From: Lolium rigidum
Taxonomy: Eukaryota > Streptophyta > Magnoliopsida > Poales > Poaceae
Direction: 5' to 3'
Assembly (NCBI RefSeq): GCF_022539505.1
Contig: NC_061508.1
Location: 264,684,736-264,748,735 of the forward strand
DNA length: 64,000 nucleotides
In this document: positions 22,265 to 32,718 of the stretch, in pieces
Numbering within the stretch: the first letter of the stretch is position 1
How the letters are laid out: the number at the start of each line of letters is the position of its first letter
Translations under genes and position numbers: made by a program
The notes under the pieces: model-generated
What the model was told of the DNA's origin: nothing
What the model saw: only the letters and a program-made list of their open reading frames with translations
Database searches by the model: none

Positions 22265-23280
22265 TTGATTTTTGACAATTATACGCCAGCTCCTGGTCCT
22301 TCCAATACTTCGCCTTCTTCTCACTCAAAGAGAGCTCTTGCTAGTACTACACCTGTCGAAGATTCTTTACCGCAAGAATTGGATGAACTTCGGCAACAAC
22401 TGCAGTATGCGAAGAAGCAAACACTTGTGATGATGGAGAAGTCTCGCAAGTCATCTGAAGCCGAAAAAGTTGCACTTCAACAAGCTCACGAGGCCATGGC
22501 TGCCAGGGAAATTGCTGCTTCCGAGGCTGAAAAGGCGACTACTCGAGAAAATTTCATGCTCGAATTACTGAATGAAGCCAGTGCAGATATGTCGGGTATG
22601 TTTGTTTCGTTCTCACTATCTTCCGTCTTCATGCTACGTCTCTTGAAGTTTTCTGTTTCTTTGTTTTCATAGGCTCCTTTACTGATACTGTTGCTGAAGA
22701 GGAAAGGGTAAATACTAGGACAAACCTCCTTGTTAACCTTTCCCTTGATCATGGCTCTCTGTTTTGGGCTACCCCAGAGAGGACCCGCCAAATTGTCAGA
22801 TTTCAAGATCGCGCCTCCCAAACTCGCGACTTCCTTGACTTCTGTACCAAGACCTTGTCTATGGTTTATAATTCCATGTTTCCTCGAAACGTTCAACCAA
22901 AGACTCTTCTCGAGTTAATGGAAAATTTTAAGGATGCCCACAGGATCCATAACTTTGTCAAAGCTCAAGCGGTAGGCGGCGCCGGATTTGCTCTTATCAT
23001 GCTTCGGATCTGCCACTCAAAGCTTGATCTGACCCAAGTTGTTGCGAGAGTTCATGAGAAGGTACGGCGGCGAAGAGTTGGTGTCGATCGTATTAACACG
23101 AAGGTTTCGCCTATAGCTGAGGAAATGATTGAAGACCTTCTTCGGATGGATGCCGACTTTTTTGCAGATGGTCATTATGCTGATTTTCTTGGTGCTGCTC
23201 CCGAAGAAAACAGGATTACCCTTGACAATATATTGAACCATGACTATTTTTTTCCTTTGGTAACTAATTCTTCCTTGTAA

Positions 23281-23725
23281 ATCATGATTGTGATTATATT
23301 GTGAAACGAACATCATATTTCTATATTTGTCTAGCCCCCGAGTGTTTTCGGTGACTATTCGCTGTATTTGTATAGTGCGAGGTTTTGAACCAAGGCAATA
23401 ATATGTAGTTTTGTCGAATATCAGCCCCCGAGCTTCTTTATTTAGTACTATTTTGTATTTTTATTGACTCACGAGGTATTTTAATACCAAGGCGAGGCTT
23501 TTCTTTATGCGAGGAACTATATTGAAATTCGTCGGGTCGGAGATTTGAGCATGTCGAGAAAGAAAAGTTATATTGACACTATCTTTATTATATTGCAGCA
23601 CCACGAGCCCGCCTCATTAAAAACCTTTCCCGGCCCCACTCGGTGCCCCGAAAAAGGAAAAGAGTGCGTCTGAAACTCGTGGGCGTTTCAGTACATTGAA
23701 GTTTTACAAGGACTATATTTTAGCT
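23281..23725. other. Element C: junction between antisense gene and integrase 3' end
   Basis: 445 bases with the 3' ends of the two opposing genes. Contains cttagccccgag-like repeats (ctagcccccgag at 23331, atcagcccccgag at 23420) that echo the 18.6-kb repeat and the polypurine tract. No ORF. Confidence 0.5.
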
Positions 23726-24830
23726 CTAGGCGTAGAACCGCCTGAGTTGCGCCACGTTCCAGGGGTTTTGCTCCACCACCCCTGTCTTCTTGTCCTTTAT
23801 CCTGTATGCTCCTCCTCCGATTACTTCCGTGACAATATAGGGACCAAGCCATGGTGACTCGAGTTTTTCATGACTTTTTTGCGTGAGCCGAAGAACTAAG
23901 TCTCCCACTTGAAAGGATCTTGGCCGCAAACGTCGACTGTGGTAATTCTTCAAGTCCTGTTGGTATTTGGTTACCCTTGATAATACTTCGTCTCGAGCTT
24001 CGTCGAGTGCGTCTACGTCATCTTCCAATGCTATCCGTGAAGTTTCTTCATTATACCCTGTGACTCTAGGGGAGTCGTGCTCTATTTCTATTGGTAGTAC
24101 TGCCTCCGCTCCATGGACCAGGAAAAACGGGGTCTCTTGTGTCGCTGTATTTGGTGTTGTTCGGATGCTCCACAACACACTTGGTAATTCTTCGGGCCAG
24201 GTATGTCGAGCTTTTTCCAGTGGTCCCAACAGGCGTTTCTTGATGCCATTGCGGATGATGCCATTGGCTTTCTCGACTTGCCCGTTGGTTTGAGGATGTG
24301 CAAGCGACGCAAAGTGCAGCTTGATACCCACTTCTTTGCAATAATCTTTGAATTCGTGGGATGTAAAGTTACTGCCATTGTCCGTGACGATGCTGTGAGG
24401 CACTCCAAATCTGAAGACGAGGCCTTTTATGAATTTTACTGCGGATGCTCCGTCTGGCGAATTTATCGGTTTCGCTTCTATCCACTTTGTAAATTTGTCG
24501 ACAACTACTAGCATGTATTCCTTTCCTCCTGGCCACGATTTGTGTAACTTGCCAACCATATCGAGTCCCCATTGTGCAAAGGGCCACGACAATGGTATTG
24601 GAGTTAGTTCTGCTGCTGGAGAGTGAGGTTTTGCGGCAAACCTTTGACACGCATCACAAGTCCTTACTATTTCTTTGGCGTCCTCGATTGCTGTCAACCA
24701 GTAGAATCCTGCCCGAAAAACCTTGGCTGCAATGGCTCGACTACTCGCGTGGTGGCCGCATATTCCTTCGTGTACATCCTTTAGAATTATTCTTCCTTCT
24801 TCGGGTGTGACACACCTTTGCAGGACGCCT
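23726..24830 (-). pseudogene. Element C: integrase
   Basis: ORF 23726-24697 (323 aa) carries the CC half of the HHCC zinc finger (C14, C17), and the full DDE core: D46 in QWGLDMVGK, D106 in IVTDNGSN, E142 in NGQVEKANG, with the D(35)E spacing of retroviral-type integrases. The C-terminal half has FQVGDLVLRL and ESPWLGPYIVTEV, the GPY/F-like module. There is no chromodomain, as expected for Tat. The HH half of the zinc finger (VHEGICGHHASSR) lies upstream at about 24735-24785 in a shifted frame. It joins cDNA to host DNA, making the 5-bp duplications seen here. Confidence 0.92.
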
Positions 24831-24978
24831 GGAAATACTCCGCTTGTACAATTCTCCTTTGATCACCGTGAAAGCTTTGGAGCGTCGAATTACTCGCCTT
24901 GCCTCAATCGGATCATCGGGTGTTTCTTTCCGAGGATGTATGATATATATGCTTGCATCCAAGGAACTTGTACCATCA

Positions 24979-25350
24979 TCACCAGCTCTTGTTCCTCTTC
25001 ATCCTCCGTGGTTTACGTGAGGGGTGTCGAAGTTTTCTCTTCCTTTGCTTTTTCTGCACCCTTTTTGGCTTCGTAGATCTCTCCGCTATTTCTTCCCAAA
25101 ATACTCCTGGCGGGACTGGGAGACACTGCGACCCGATGTTTGCGAGGACGTCAGCTTCATCGTTGCTCAATCTACTGATGTGGTTTACCTCGCATCCATC
25201 AAATAGCTTCTCGAGTTCGTTGTATACCTCCTTGTATGCTACCATGCTATCATTGACTGCATCACATTGGTTCATAACTTGCTGGGCCACCAATTGTGAG
25301 TCGCCAAAGATTTTTAGTCGAGTTGCACCGCATGCTTTCGCCATCTTCAT
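24979..25350 (-). pseudogene. Element C: second (archaeal-type) RNase H, C-terminal half
   Basis: Contains LKIFGDSQLVAQQVMNQCDA with the catalytic Asp in GDS, and HISRLSNDEADVLAN, the third acidic motif. This extra RNase H, downstream of the RT-linked one, is diagnostic of the Tat clade. It is cut off from its N-terminal half (MNFDGSKRVEGAGAG, in the 25367-26242 ORF) by a frame change near 25370, close to a gcagtaa sequence. A Lys/Arg-rich tail leads toward integrase. Confidence 0.85.
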
Positions 25351-25366
25351 CCCGTGTATGAGGGCT

Positions 25367-26777
25367 TCATATTACTGCTTCATTGTTGGATGCGTTAGGG
25401 AACGTCATCCCAAGGATGTACTTCAATTTGTCGCCTTCGGGTGATATAAGTACTACTCCTGCGCCGGCTCCTTCTACTCTCTTGGACCCGTCGAAATTCA
25501 TGGTCCAGGTTCTCGACAAGTCCGGGGGTCCTGTGTTTTGCAGCTCCATCCACTCTGCGATGAAGTCTGGCAGAACTTGCGACTTGATTGCTTTTCTTTT
25601 TTCATACGTGATGTCCCGAGGGGAAAGTTCGATTCCCCAAAGGGAGACACGACCCGTAGCTTCTGGATTGTTTAGTATATTTGACAAGGGAGCTTCATTG
25701 ACTACTATGATCGGGTGTGCCGAAAAATAGTGGCGCAATTTTCGTGCTGTTGTGAACACTCCGTATGCTAGCTTCTGGTACTGAGGGTACCTTTGTTTTG
25801 ATGGCAATAAAACTTCGCTAATGAAGTATACTGGCCTTTGTACTCCGTGGAGTTTTCCTTCTTCTTCTCTTTCGACAAGTAGCGCCGTGCTCACCACTTG
25901 GGGCGTGGCTGCGATATATAGCAGGAGAGGTTCCTTTTCCTTCGGCGCCACCAAAATTGGTGGTGTCGAGATTTTGCGCTTCAAATCTTCGAAGGCTCTG
26001 TCGGCTTCTTCGTTCCACTGGAATTTGTCTCCTTGCTTTATCAAAGCATAGAATGGTAACGCTTTTTCTCCTAACCTGGCGACGAATCTGCTCAAAGCTG
26101 CGACTCGCCCAGTTAGCTGTTGTATTTCTTTCAACTTTGTTGGCTTTCTCATTGTTACGATAGCTTGTATTTTATCGGGATTTGCTTCAATCCCTCTTGT
26201 TGAGACTAGAAACCCCGGGAGTTCTCCTCGTTGGAACGCCAAAGGAACACTTCGTCGGGTTCAACTTCAGGCAGAATTTGTTGAGGTTGTCAAAAGTTTC
26301 CCTGAGGTCCTCGATCAGTGTTGTCCCCTCTTTTGATGTTATGACGACGTCGTCGATGTATACTTGCACGTTTTTCCAAATCTGTGTCGCCAAACACTTC
26401 TGCATCATCCTATGATATGTTGCTCCCGCGTTTTTTAGACCAAAGGGCATTGTTCTGTAACAAAACACGCCATATGGTGTAATAAACGCTGTCTTTACTT
26501 CATCTTCTTCTTTCAACCTGATCTGGTTGTAACCAGAATATGCGTCCAGGAGGGAAAGACGTTCGCATCCAGCCGTGGAGTCGATAATTTGATCAATCCT
26601 CGGGAGGGGAAAGTGATCCTTTGGACAATGTTTATTGAGACACGTAAAGTCGACGCACATGCGAAGGACCTTAGTGTTTTTCTTTGGCACCATCACGGGA
26701 TTTGCTACCCATGTGGCTTCTGTGAATATCTCTTTGATAAAACCAGCTTCTTGTAGTCGATTGATTTCGACGAGCAT
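25367..26777 (-). pseudogene. Element C: reverse transcriptase and RNase H
   Basis: RT fingers and palm are at 26187-26777 (NPVMVPKKN, LLDAYSGYNQI, MPFGLKNAGATY, active site YIDD at residues 140-143). A frame change near 26205-26240 leads to ORF 25367-26242: GFLVSTRGIEANPDKI, the connection domain, RNase H-like remnants (LLLYIAATPQVVSTALLVE; the usual first Asp is not seen, as typical for the decayed first RNase H of Tat) and the start of the second RNase H (WTMNFDGSK). The break at about 26215 has cgag and ccgg where related elements read cag and ctg. Confidence 0.9.
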
Positions 26778-26947
26778 AGCTTTGCGGTTTGGTTCGAAAA
26801 ACGCCGCAAAGGTTGTTTGATTGGTCTCGCTGATGGATCCAAATTTAGGTGGTGCTCGGCAAGTTCCCTGGGTACTCCTGGCATGTCAGCTGGACACCAT
26901 GCGAAGATTTTCCGGTTCTCACGGAGGAACTCGACGAGCGCGCTTTC

Positions 26948-28393
26948 CTATGCGATATCCATGTTGTTTGCGATAGATGTCGTCTTTTTCGGGTCTGTCG
27001 GGTGAATCTGCACCTCCTTTGATTTTTTCTCAGTATTGAAAGTTGATTCTTTATTTGGCCTTCCAACGTCTGGCAGTACGTCGTAATCGGTCATACTTTT
27101 TGACGCCAAATACTCAGCTTGCATCCCGAAAGTTTCTGATAACCGATGAAAATCCTTGTCGCATTTATCGGCTAAGGCGAAGCTTCCTTTAACTGTGATT
27201 GGTCCCTTTGGTCCGGGCAATCTCCACAACAGGTATGTATAGTGTGGTACCGCCATAAACCTAGCGTATGCTGGTCGTCCCAACAAAGCGTGGTATTGCG
27301 ATGGAAAATCCACGACTTCAAATTCCAGCTTCTCGATTCTATAATTTTCTCGAGTTCCAAACTGCACGTCGAGATTTATCTTCCCCAATGGATAACTTGG
27401 TTTCTCCGGTGTGATGCCGTGGAACCTTGTGTCCGTTGGCTTCAAGTTTGCTAAGGATATGTTCATCTTCCTCAATGTATCTGCATACATAAGGTTTAAG
27501 CTGCTGCCACCATCTATGAATACTCGGGAAACATCAAATCCCGCAATAGCTGCTGGCAGAATAAGTGCTGACTGCCCTGGTCGAGGAACTTGCTGCGGAT
27601 GATCCGCTATGGTGAAGCCGATGTCTTGCCCTGACCAATTGAGGTACTCAACTGTTGGTGGAGGCATTTTTTCTGCCATGAACACCTGTCTCGAGATTAC
27701 TTTTTGAGTTCTGTTGGACGGCCTTCCCTTCTGAATCATCGACACCGCTCCGTTTGAGTTAGGATCAACATAAGGTGGTGGTGGAGGTGCTGCCGCTATT
27801 CTGAGCTGATGCCGATTGTCGTCTGTAATCGCGGGAGGTGGTGGTAGGTGAACCTCGCTCCTGGGCTCCCGAGGATTTCTCTGTGCTGCTCGAGCGTGAG
27901 CGTTTTCTGCATATCTGAACATTGCCTGAAAATTTCGACAGTCTTTCTGCAGGTGCCCTGACTGTCTTTTTCCGTTGCTGTCGAGGAAAAAATGCATCTG
28001 GCATGGTCCGTTCAGCATTTCTTCGGGGGACACGAAAGGTCTTGGAAACCTTGGTCCGCTATTTTGCCTGTTGCGGGAGTCGTCCCTATTATTGCCTCGC
28101 TGCTCATTGCTTCTCTGATAATCATCTCTATTGTTTCCTCCTGTGTTTGCCCGAAATCCTGCCGAAATTTGCCCTGGGGCGTCATAGTTCGGATACTGCC
28201 GAGGAAATCGTCGCCTCGATTGATAATTTCGACCACGGTCCTCCTCTGGCGACCTGTGTCGTTTGTTGTGGACAGCGTCTTCTCCGTCTGCCCATCCGTT
28301 TGCTATCTCCATTAACGCGGATACTCGTCTTTGGATTAGTCCTTCCCAAGTCCTCGACAAAATCTCCACGTCTAATTCCTGCAACAAACGCAT
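26948..28393 (-). pseudogene. Element C: nucleocapsid and protease
   Basis: 481 aa. The N-terminal third is Arg/Asn/Gln-rich (NNRDDYQRSNEQRGNNRDDS), followed by a divergent zinc-binding stretch (CQMHFFLDSNGKRQSGHLQKDC), then Pro-rich linkers. The protease core has RVFIDGGSSLNLMYADTL (DGG active site) and YHALLGRPAYARF. The ORF ends in TAG at 26948 just before an ESALVEFLRE motif that leads to RT, so a stop separates protease from RT. It overlaps the capsid ORF by about 210 bases in another frame; the shift is at 28324-28327, where ctcg stands on the plus strand. Confidence 0.88.
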
Positions 28394-30116
28394 CTATTGC
28401 TCTCTCGTCGGATATATTTTCCGCCGAGTTTTTGATGATGTTCCACCTTTGGATGTATTTTCTCATTGACTCATCTGGCTTTTGTCGACATGCCCTCAGC
28501 TCTTCTAACGACGCAGGTTTTTTGCACGTGGACCTGAAGTTCTTGACGAATACGTCCTCGAAACTTTCCCAGCTGTCGATAGATCCTGGCGGAAGCTTTT
28601 TGATCCAAGATCGTGCGGCTCCACTTAAGTGCACCTGAATACTTTGCATGGCTGTTGCCCTAGTTCCTCCAGTTAACTTCACCATCTCGAGGTAGTCAAC
28701 TAGCCAATCCTCCGGATCTTGCGAGCCGTCGAATTTTTTGAAGTGATCGGGCAACTTAAATCCCGAAGGGACTCGAGTTTTCGTACTCTCCTTGTGAAGC
28801 ACGGCAAACCGCACATATCCTCGTCGTTTAGTTCTGGGGATTGTCGATGTTCCCTTCTGCCTTGCCGTGCTCTGTCTACCCTTGCTTGTGCTGCCGTATC
28901 TCTTGCTCCACTTGGTCCTTCGACGTTTGCTGCTGCTGCTGCCGTAGGTCGTGGACTATTTTGCCTTGCGGCTCCTTCGGTGGTGTTGATACAAACGCCG
29001 TTCCCATGACTTCTTGTCCTGCTATCGCCATATTGTACAAAGCCTCCCTTGGATCTCCTGGAGGTGGCCTGGATGCAAGGATAAAGGCTTGTGTCGCCAT
29101 ATACCCAGCTTACGGTGTTTTAGGGATAATATTCCCTGTTGTGTCTATCGACATAAAAGACATGTCGAGATTTTGAACTAGGTACTCTCTTTCTCCTTCG
29201 GGTATGTGTTGCAATCTGGACCTTGCTCGTTCCGAGCTTCTCTATGACTATCTCCCGAGGTTCTAGATTGTCGACTTAGATCTGCCCTTCTCCTGCTGGA
29301 TGCAGAAGCTGCTTCTTTTCTCCTGTTCAACTCAGCTGTCTCTTTTTCCAATTCTCTGGCAGCTCGTGCGAGCCTATATTGATAAGCTTGCAGTTCTTGG
29401 ACTGTAGCGGTTGTCGTCATTGGCTCCGAACCATCTAAAGCTTTTGCAGCTCTATCCCAGGCTGTTTGTGGAAGTTGAACTCTGACACGTGGTGTGGGCC
29501 CGACATATTTAGTGCCCATACCTCTCCTTAGATCCGAGGGATCGACATAGGGATTACCCAAATCGTCGAAAGCCTATGATGTTTCCTCTTGATTTTCGAT
29601 GGCATAAATCTGATGATATTTTGTACTCAGATCTATGTTGGGTTTGGTGACATCATTGTTGAGATTGATGAAGACCTTGCCCACTGTGATAGATTTGTCG
29701 ATGAAGTCGCAACTGTCGACATCGCTTGAGTCATCGCTTATATATGAGTCCGCAGATGACTCGAACGATATGTCGCCGAAGATCTTGGCGAGTTTCTCTC
29801 TTGCTCTGGTGCTGACGTAACGTGTTTCCGAAGTTTCTTCTTCTCCTGACTCGGTTGACGATGTATAGTTTGAAAAATCGGAATCGACCGCCGACGATCC
29901 CGACGAAATCGGAATTTCGACATGATACGATCCTTCCTTCTCGACGTGAAAGTGAAACCTTCCGAACGTCATCTCCATGGGCTCCGCCAGATACGCATAT
30001 GCATCCAAACGGGAGGGTGGGTGAGGAACAAAATCGACAAGACCAGCAGCGATCGGTTTACCTCGATCCATTGTGTTGCTTCCGGTTGACGATGTCGAAG
30101 ATCTTGAACGTGCCAT
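28182..30116 (-). pseudogene. Element C: gag N-terminus and capsid
   Basis: The start ATG at 30116 lies 26 bases after the primer site. The first ORF (29574-30116) is an acidic 180-aa region rich in Ser/Asp. After a TAG (29574-29576), 29178-29561 has an Ala/Glu/Arg-rich helical stretch (RLARAARELEKETAELNRRKEAA). A further frame (28876-29100) carries an Ala/Pro-rich linker with a Gln run. The capsid (28182-28814) shows FKLPDHFKKFDGSQDPEDWL, VHLSGAARSWIKKLP and FEDVFVKNFRSTCKKP, the plant gypsy capsid core. Three frame or stop breaks lie between start and capsid. Confidence 0.85.
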
Positions 30117-30141
30117 CGAGATCAGATCCTTACGCCTCTAA

Positions 30142-30160
30142 TTCCCACAGACGGCGCCAA
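30142..30160 (-). other. Element C primer binding site
   Basis: Minus strand TTGGCGCCGTCTGTGGGAA, one base from the LTR end. This form is frequent in grass Tat elements. The tRNA was not assigned. Confidence 0.8.
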
Positions 30161-30161
30161 T

Positions 30162-30545
30162 TGACAAGGTATCAACTTGTCAATGCCTACGGGTTATAGG
30201 CTAGGGTTTAGTTAGAAGTAGAGGGCAAGTAGATCTCGAAGGTTTCAGCCGAAAAGTACTCGACGATTATGAAAACTAGGGTTTGTGAACAATGATTCGA
30301 TGATCTCCTCGTCCCTCGACTCCCCCTTTATATAAGAGGTGGAGCCGAGGGTTTCGTTTTGTACAAGTTATAGAGTCCGGGACGGTTTCTAACTCATCCC
30401 GCCAGATTACAAACAACACTTCTTATTACAATTCTACTTTCCTTAATATATCGTGGACTCTCGAGACTTCTTATTCTTCGGGTAGTGGGCCTTCATTAAA
30501 CCCCGGGTACTATCTTCGGCAAGCCCATTTGGGATGCCTATGTCA
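30162..30545 (-). repeat. Element C 5' LTR
   Basis: 384 bp, near-identical to 17567-17950. Minus-strand TATA ttatataaag at 30326-30335 would drive the element's own transcript. Confidence 0.95.
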
Positions 30546-30550
30546 CCAGG

Positions 30551-31059
30551 GTTGAACTACTCACTCATCACTCCGGAGGCGACCATGGCGGTGAAGAGTC
30601 CTCCGGGAGATGAATCCCCTCTCCGGCAGGGTGCCGGAGGAGATCTCCAGAATCCCCCGAGATGGGATTGGCGGCGGCGGCGTCTTCTGGATGGTTTTCC
30701 ATATCGTGGTTCTCGGTGCCGGGGGTTTCGCGACGGAGGCTTTAAGTAGGCGGAAGGGCAACGCGGGGGCCACACGAGGGCCCCACGCCATAGGTCGGCG
30801 CGGCCGGGGCACGGGCCGCGCCGCCCTATGGTGGCGGCGCCTCGTGGCCCCACTTCGACTCCTCTTCGATCTTCCGGAAGCTTCGTGGCAAAATAGGACC
30901 CTGGGCGTTGATTTCGTCCAATTCCGAGAATATTTCGTTACTAGGATTTCTGAAACCAAAAACAACAGAAAATAGCAACTGGCTCTTCGGCATCTTGTTA
31001 ATAGGTTAGTTCCAGAAATTGCACGAATATGACATAAAGTGTGCATAAAACATGTAGAT
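30551..31059 (-). repeat. Element B left LTR, second piece
   Basis: Continues the LTR after the ccagg duplication of C (gttgaactactc...) and runs to tagat, where solo LTR D begins. GC-rich ORFs in it (30557-30853 and similar) recur in the other LTR copies and are not genes. Confidence 0.92.
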
Positions 31060-32656
31060 TGATGGCGTGTATTTCACACGTTCGTTGGGCAACCCCAAGA
31101 GGAAGGTATGATGCGCACAGCAGCAAGTTTTCCCTCAGAAAGAAACCAAGGTTTATCGAACCAGGAGGAGCCAAGAAGCACGTTGAAGGTTGATGGCGGA
31201 GGGATGTAGTGCGGCGCAACACCGGAGATTCCGGCGCCAACGTGGAACCTGCACAACACAACCAAAGTACTTTGCCCCAACGAAACGAGTGAGGTTGTCA
31301 ATCTCACCGGCTTGCTCGTAACAAAGGATTAACCGTATTGTGTGGAAGATGATTGTTTGCGAGAGAAAACGAGTAAAACAAGTATTGGCAGCAGATTTGT
31401 ATTTCAGTATTAAAGAATGGACCGGGGTCCACAGTTCACTAGAGGTGTCTCTCCCATAAGATAAAAGCATGTTGGGTGAACAAATTACAGTCGGGCAATT
31501 GGCAAATAGAGAGGGCATAACAATGCACATACATGGCATGATAAGTATAGTGAGATTTAATTGGGCATTACGACAAAGTACATAGACCGCCATCCAACAT
31601 CTATGCCTAAAAAGTCCACCTTCAGGTTATCGTCCGAACCCCTTCCAGTATTAAGTTTCAAAGCAACAGACAATTGCATTAAGTATGGTGCGTAATGTAA
31701 TCAACAACTACATCCTCGGACATAGCGCCAATGTTTTATCCCTAGTGGCAACAGCACGAGCACAACCTTAGAACTTTCGTCACTCGTCCGTGTGTCAATG
31801 CGGGCATGAACCCACTATCGAGCATAAATACTCCCTCTTGGAGTTAAAAGAAAAAACTTGGCCAGAGCCTCTACTAGTAACGGAGAGCATGCAAGATCAT
31901 AAACAACACATATGTAATAACTTGATAATTAACATAACATGGTATTCTCTATCCATCGGATCCCGACAAACACAACATAGAGTATTACGGATAGATGATC
32001 TTGATCATGTTAGGCAGCTCACAAGATCCAACAATGAAGCACAATGAGGAGAAGACAACCATCTAGCTACTGCTATGGACCCATAGTCCAGGGGTGAACT
32101 ACTCACTCATCACTCCGGAGGCGACCATGGCGGTGTAGAGTCCTCCGGGAGATGAATCCCCTCTCCGGCGGGGTGCCGGAGGAGATCTCCGAGAATCCCC
32201 CGAGATGGGATCGGCGGCGGCGGCGTCTCGGTATGGTTTTCCGTATCGTGGTTTTTTCGCATCGGGGGTTTTGCGACGGAGGCTTTAAGTAGGCGGAAGG
32301 GCGAGTCGGGGGCCGACGAGGGCCCACACCACGGGGCGGCGCGGGCCCCCCTTGGCCGCGCCGCCATGTGGTTTGGCCACCTCGTGGCCCCACTTCGTAT
32401 GCTCTTCGGTCTTCCGGAAGGTTCGTGGCGAAATAGGCCCCCGGGTCTTCGTTTCGTCCAATTCCGAGAATATTTCGTTACTAGGATTTCTGAAACCAAA
32501 AACAGCAGAAAACGTGAAGCGGCACTTCGGCATCTTGTTAATAGGTTAGTTCCAGAAAATGCACGAATATGACATAAAGTGTGCATAAAACATGTAGGTA
32601 TCATCAATAATATGGCATAGAACATAAGAAATTATCGATACGTCGGAGACGTATCA
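31060..32656 (-). mobile_element. D: solo LTR of the element B family
   Basis: 1597 bp from TGATGGCGTG to GACGTATCA, flanked by tagat at 31055-31059 and 32657-32661. It aligns end to end with the right LTR of B (36187-37780) but is clearly more diverged, and it has no internal region. It inserted 57 bp from the end of B's own LTR, so family members target each other or share site preference. Confidence 0.92.
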
Positions 32657-32661
32657 TAGAT

Positions 32662-32718
32662 ATCATCAATAATGTGGCATGGAACATAAGAAATTATCGA
32701 TACGTCGGAGACGTATCA
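32662..32718 (-). repeat. Element B left LTR, last piece
   Basis: 57 bp after the tagat copy, ending gacgtatca. The next bases (gcatccccaagctt) form the minus-strand G-rich polypurine tract AAGCTTGGGGATGC. Confidence 0.9.

Larger units (their letters stand above)
19328..23280 (+). pseudogene. Element C: antisense multi-exon gene, PF04195-like ('putative gypsy type transposon')
   Basis: Exon 1 (19328-20259) has the plant-specific domain: YRVSFVDHLIRGLS, DFLRGLLFVYGIQLHQLTP, then CECFLGIPPNW after a 1-base loss near 19627. GT-AG introns with frame-preserving joins lie at 20260-20359, 20680-20765, 21004-21116, 21190-21276 and 21541-21621. Exons encode acidic Ser/Pro-rich linkers, an Ala/Glu-rich coiled coil (21277-21540), and a globular end (DALSFLEFHGSEAREGIDHAKAGLSRLFPYFFP). 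The frame then breaks near 21885 and a C-terminus (KKILAYLGIRP) ends at 22069. A further coiled-coil exon (22265-22597) splices to 22673-23280. Function unknown; extra ORFs are known in Tat elements such as Grande. It lies entirely opposite to pol. Confidence 0.75.
17567..30545 (-). mobile_element. Element C: Tat-clade Ty3/gypsy retrotransposon, young
   Basis: A 12,979-bp element flanked by ccagg (17562-17566, 30546-30550). The 384-bp LTRs at 17567-17950 and 30162-30545 differ at one site by eye (ctcccgag versus ctctcgag), so insertion is recent, about 0.1 million years at 1.3e-8 per site per year. Minus strand order: primer site, gag, protease, RT, RNase H, second RNase H, integrase. A multi-exon gene on the plus strand lies between integrase and the 3' LTR, the same plan as element A. 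The coding frames carry several 1-base breaks, odd for so young an element. Confidence 0.95.
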
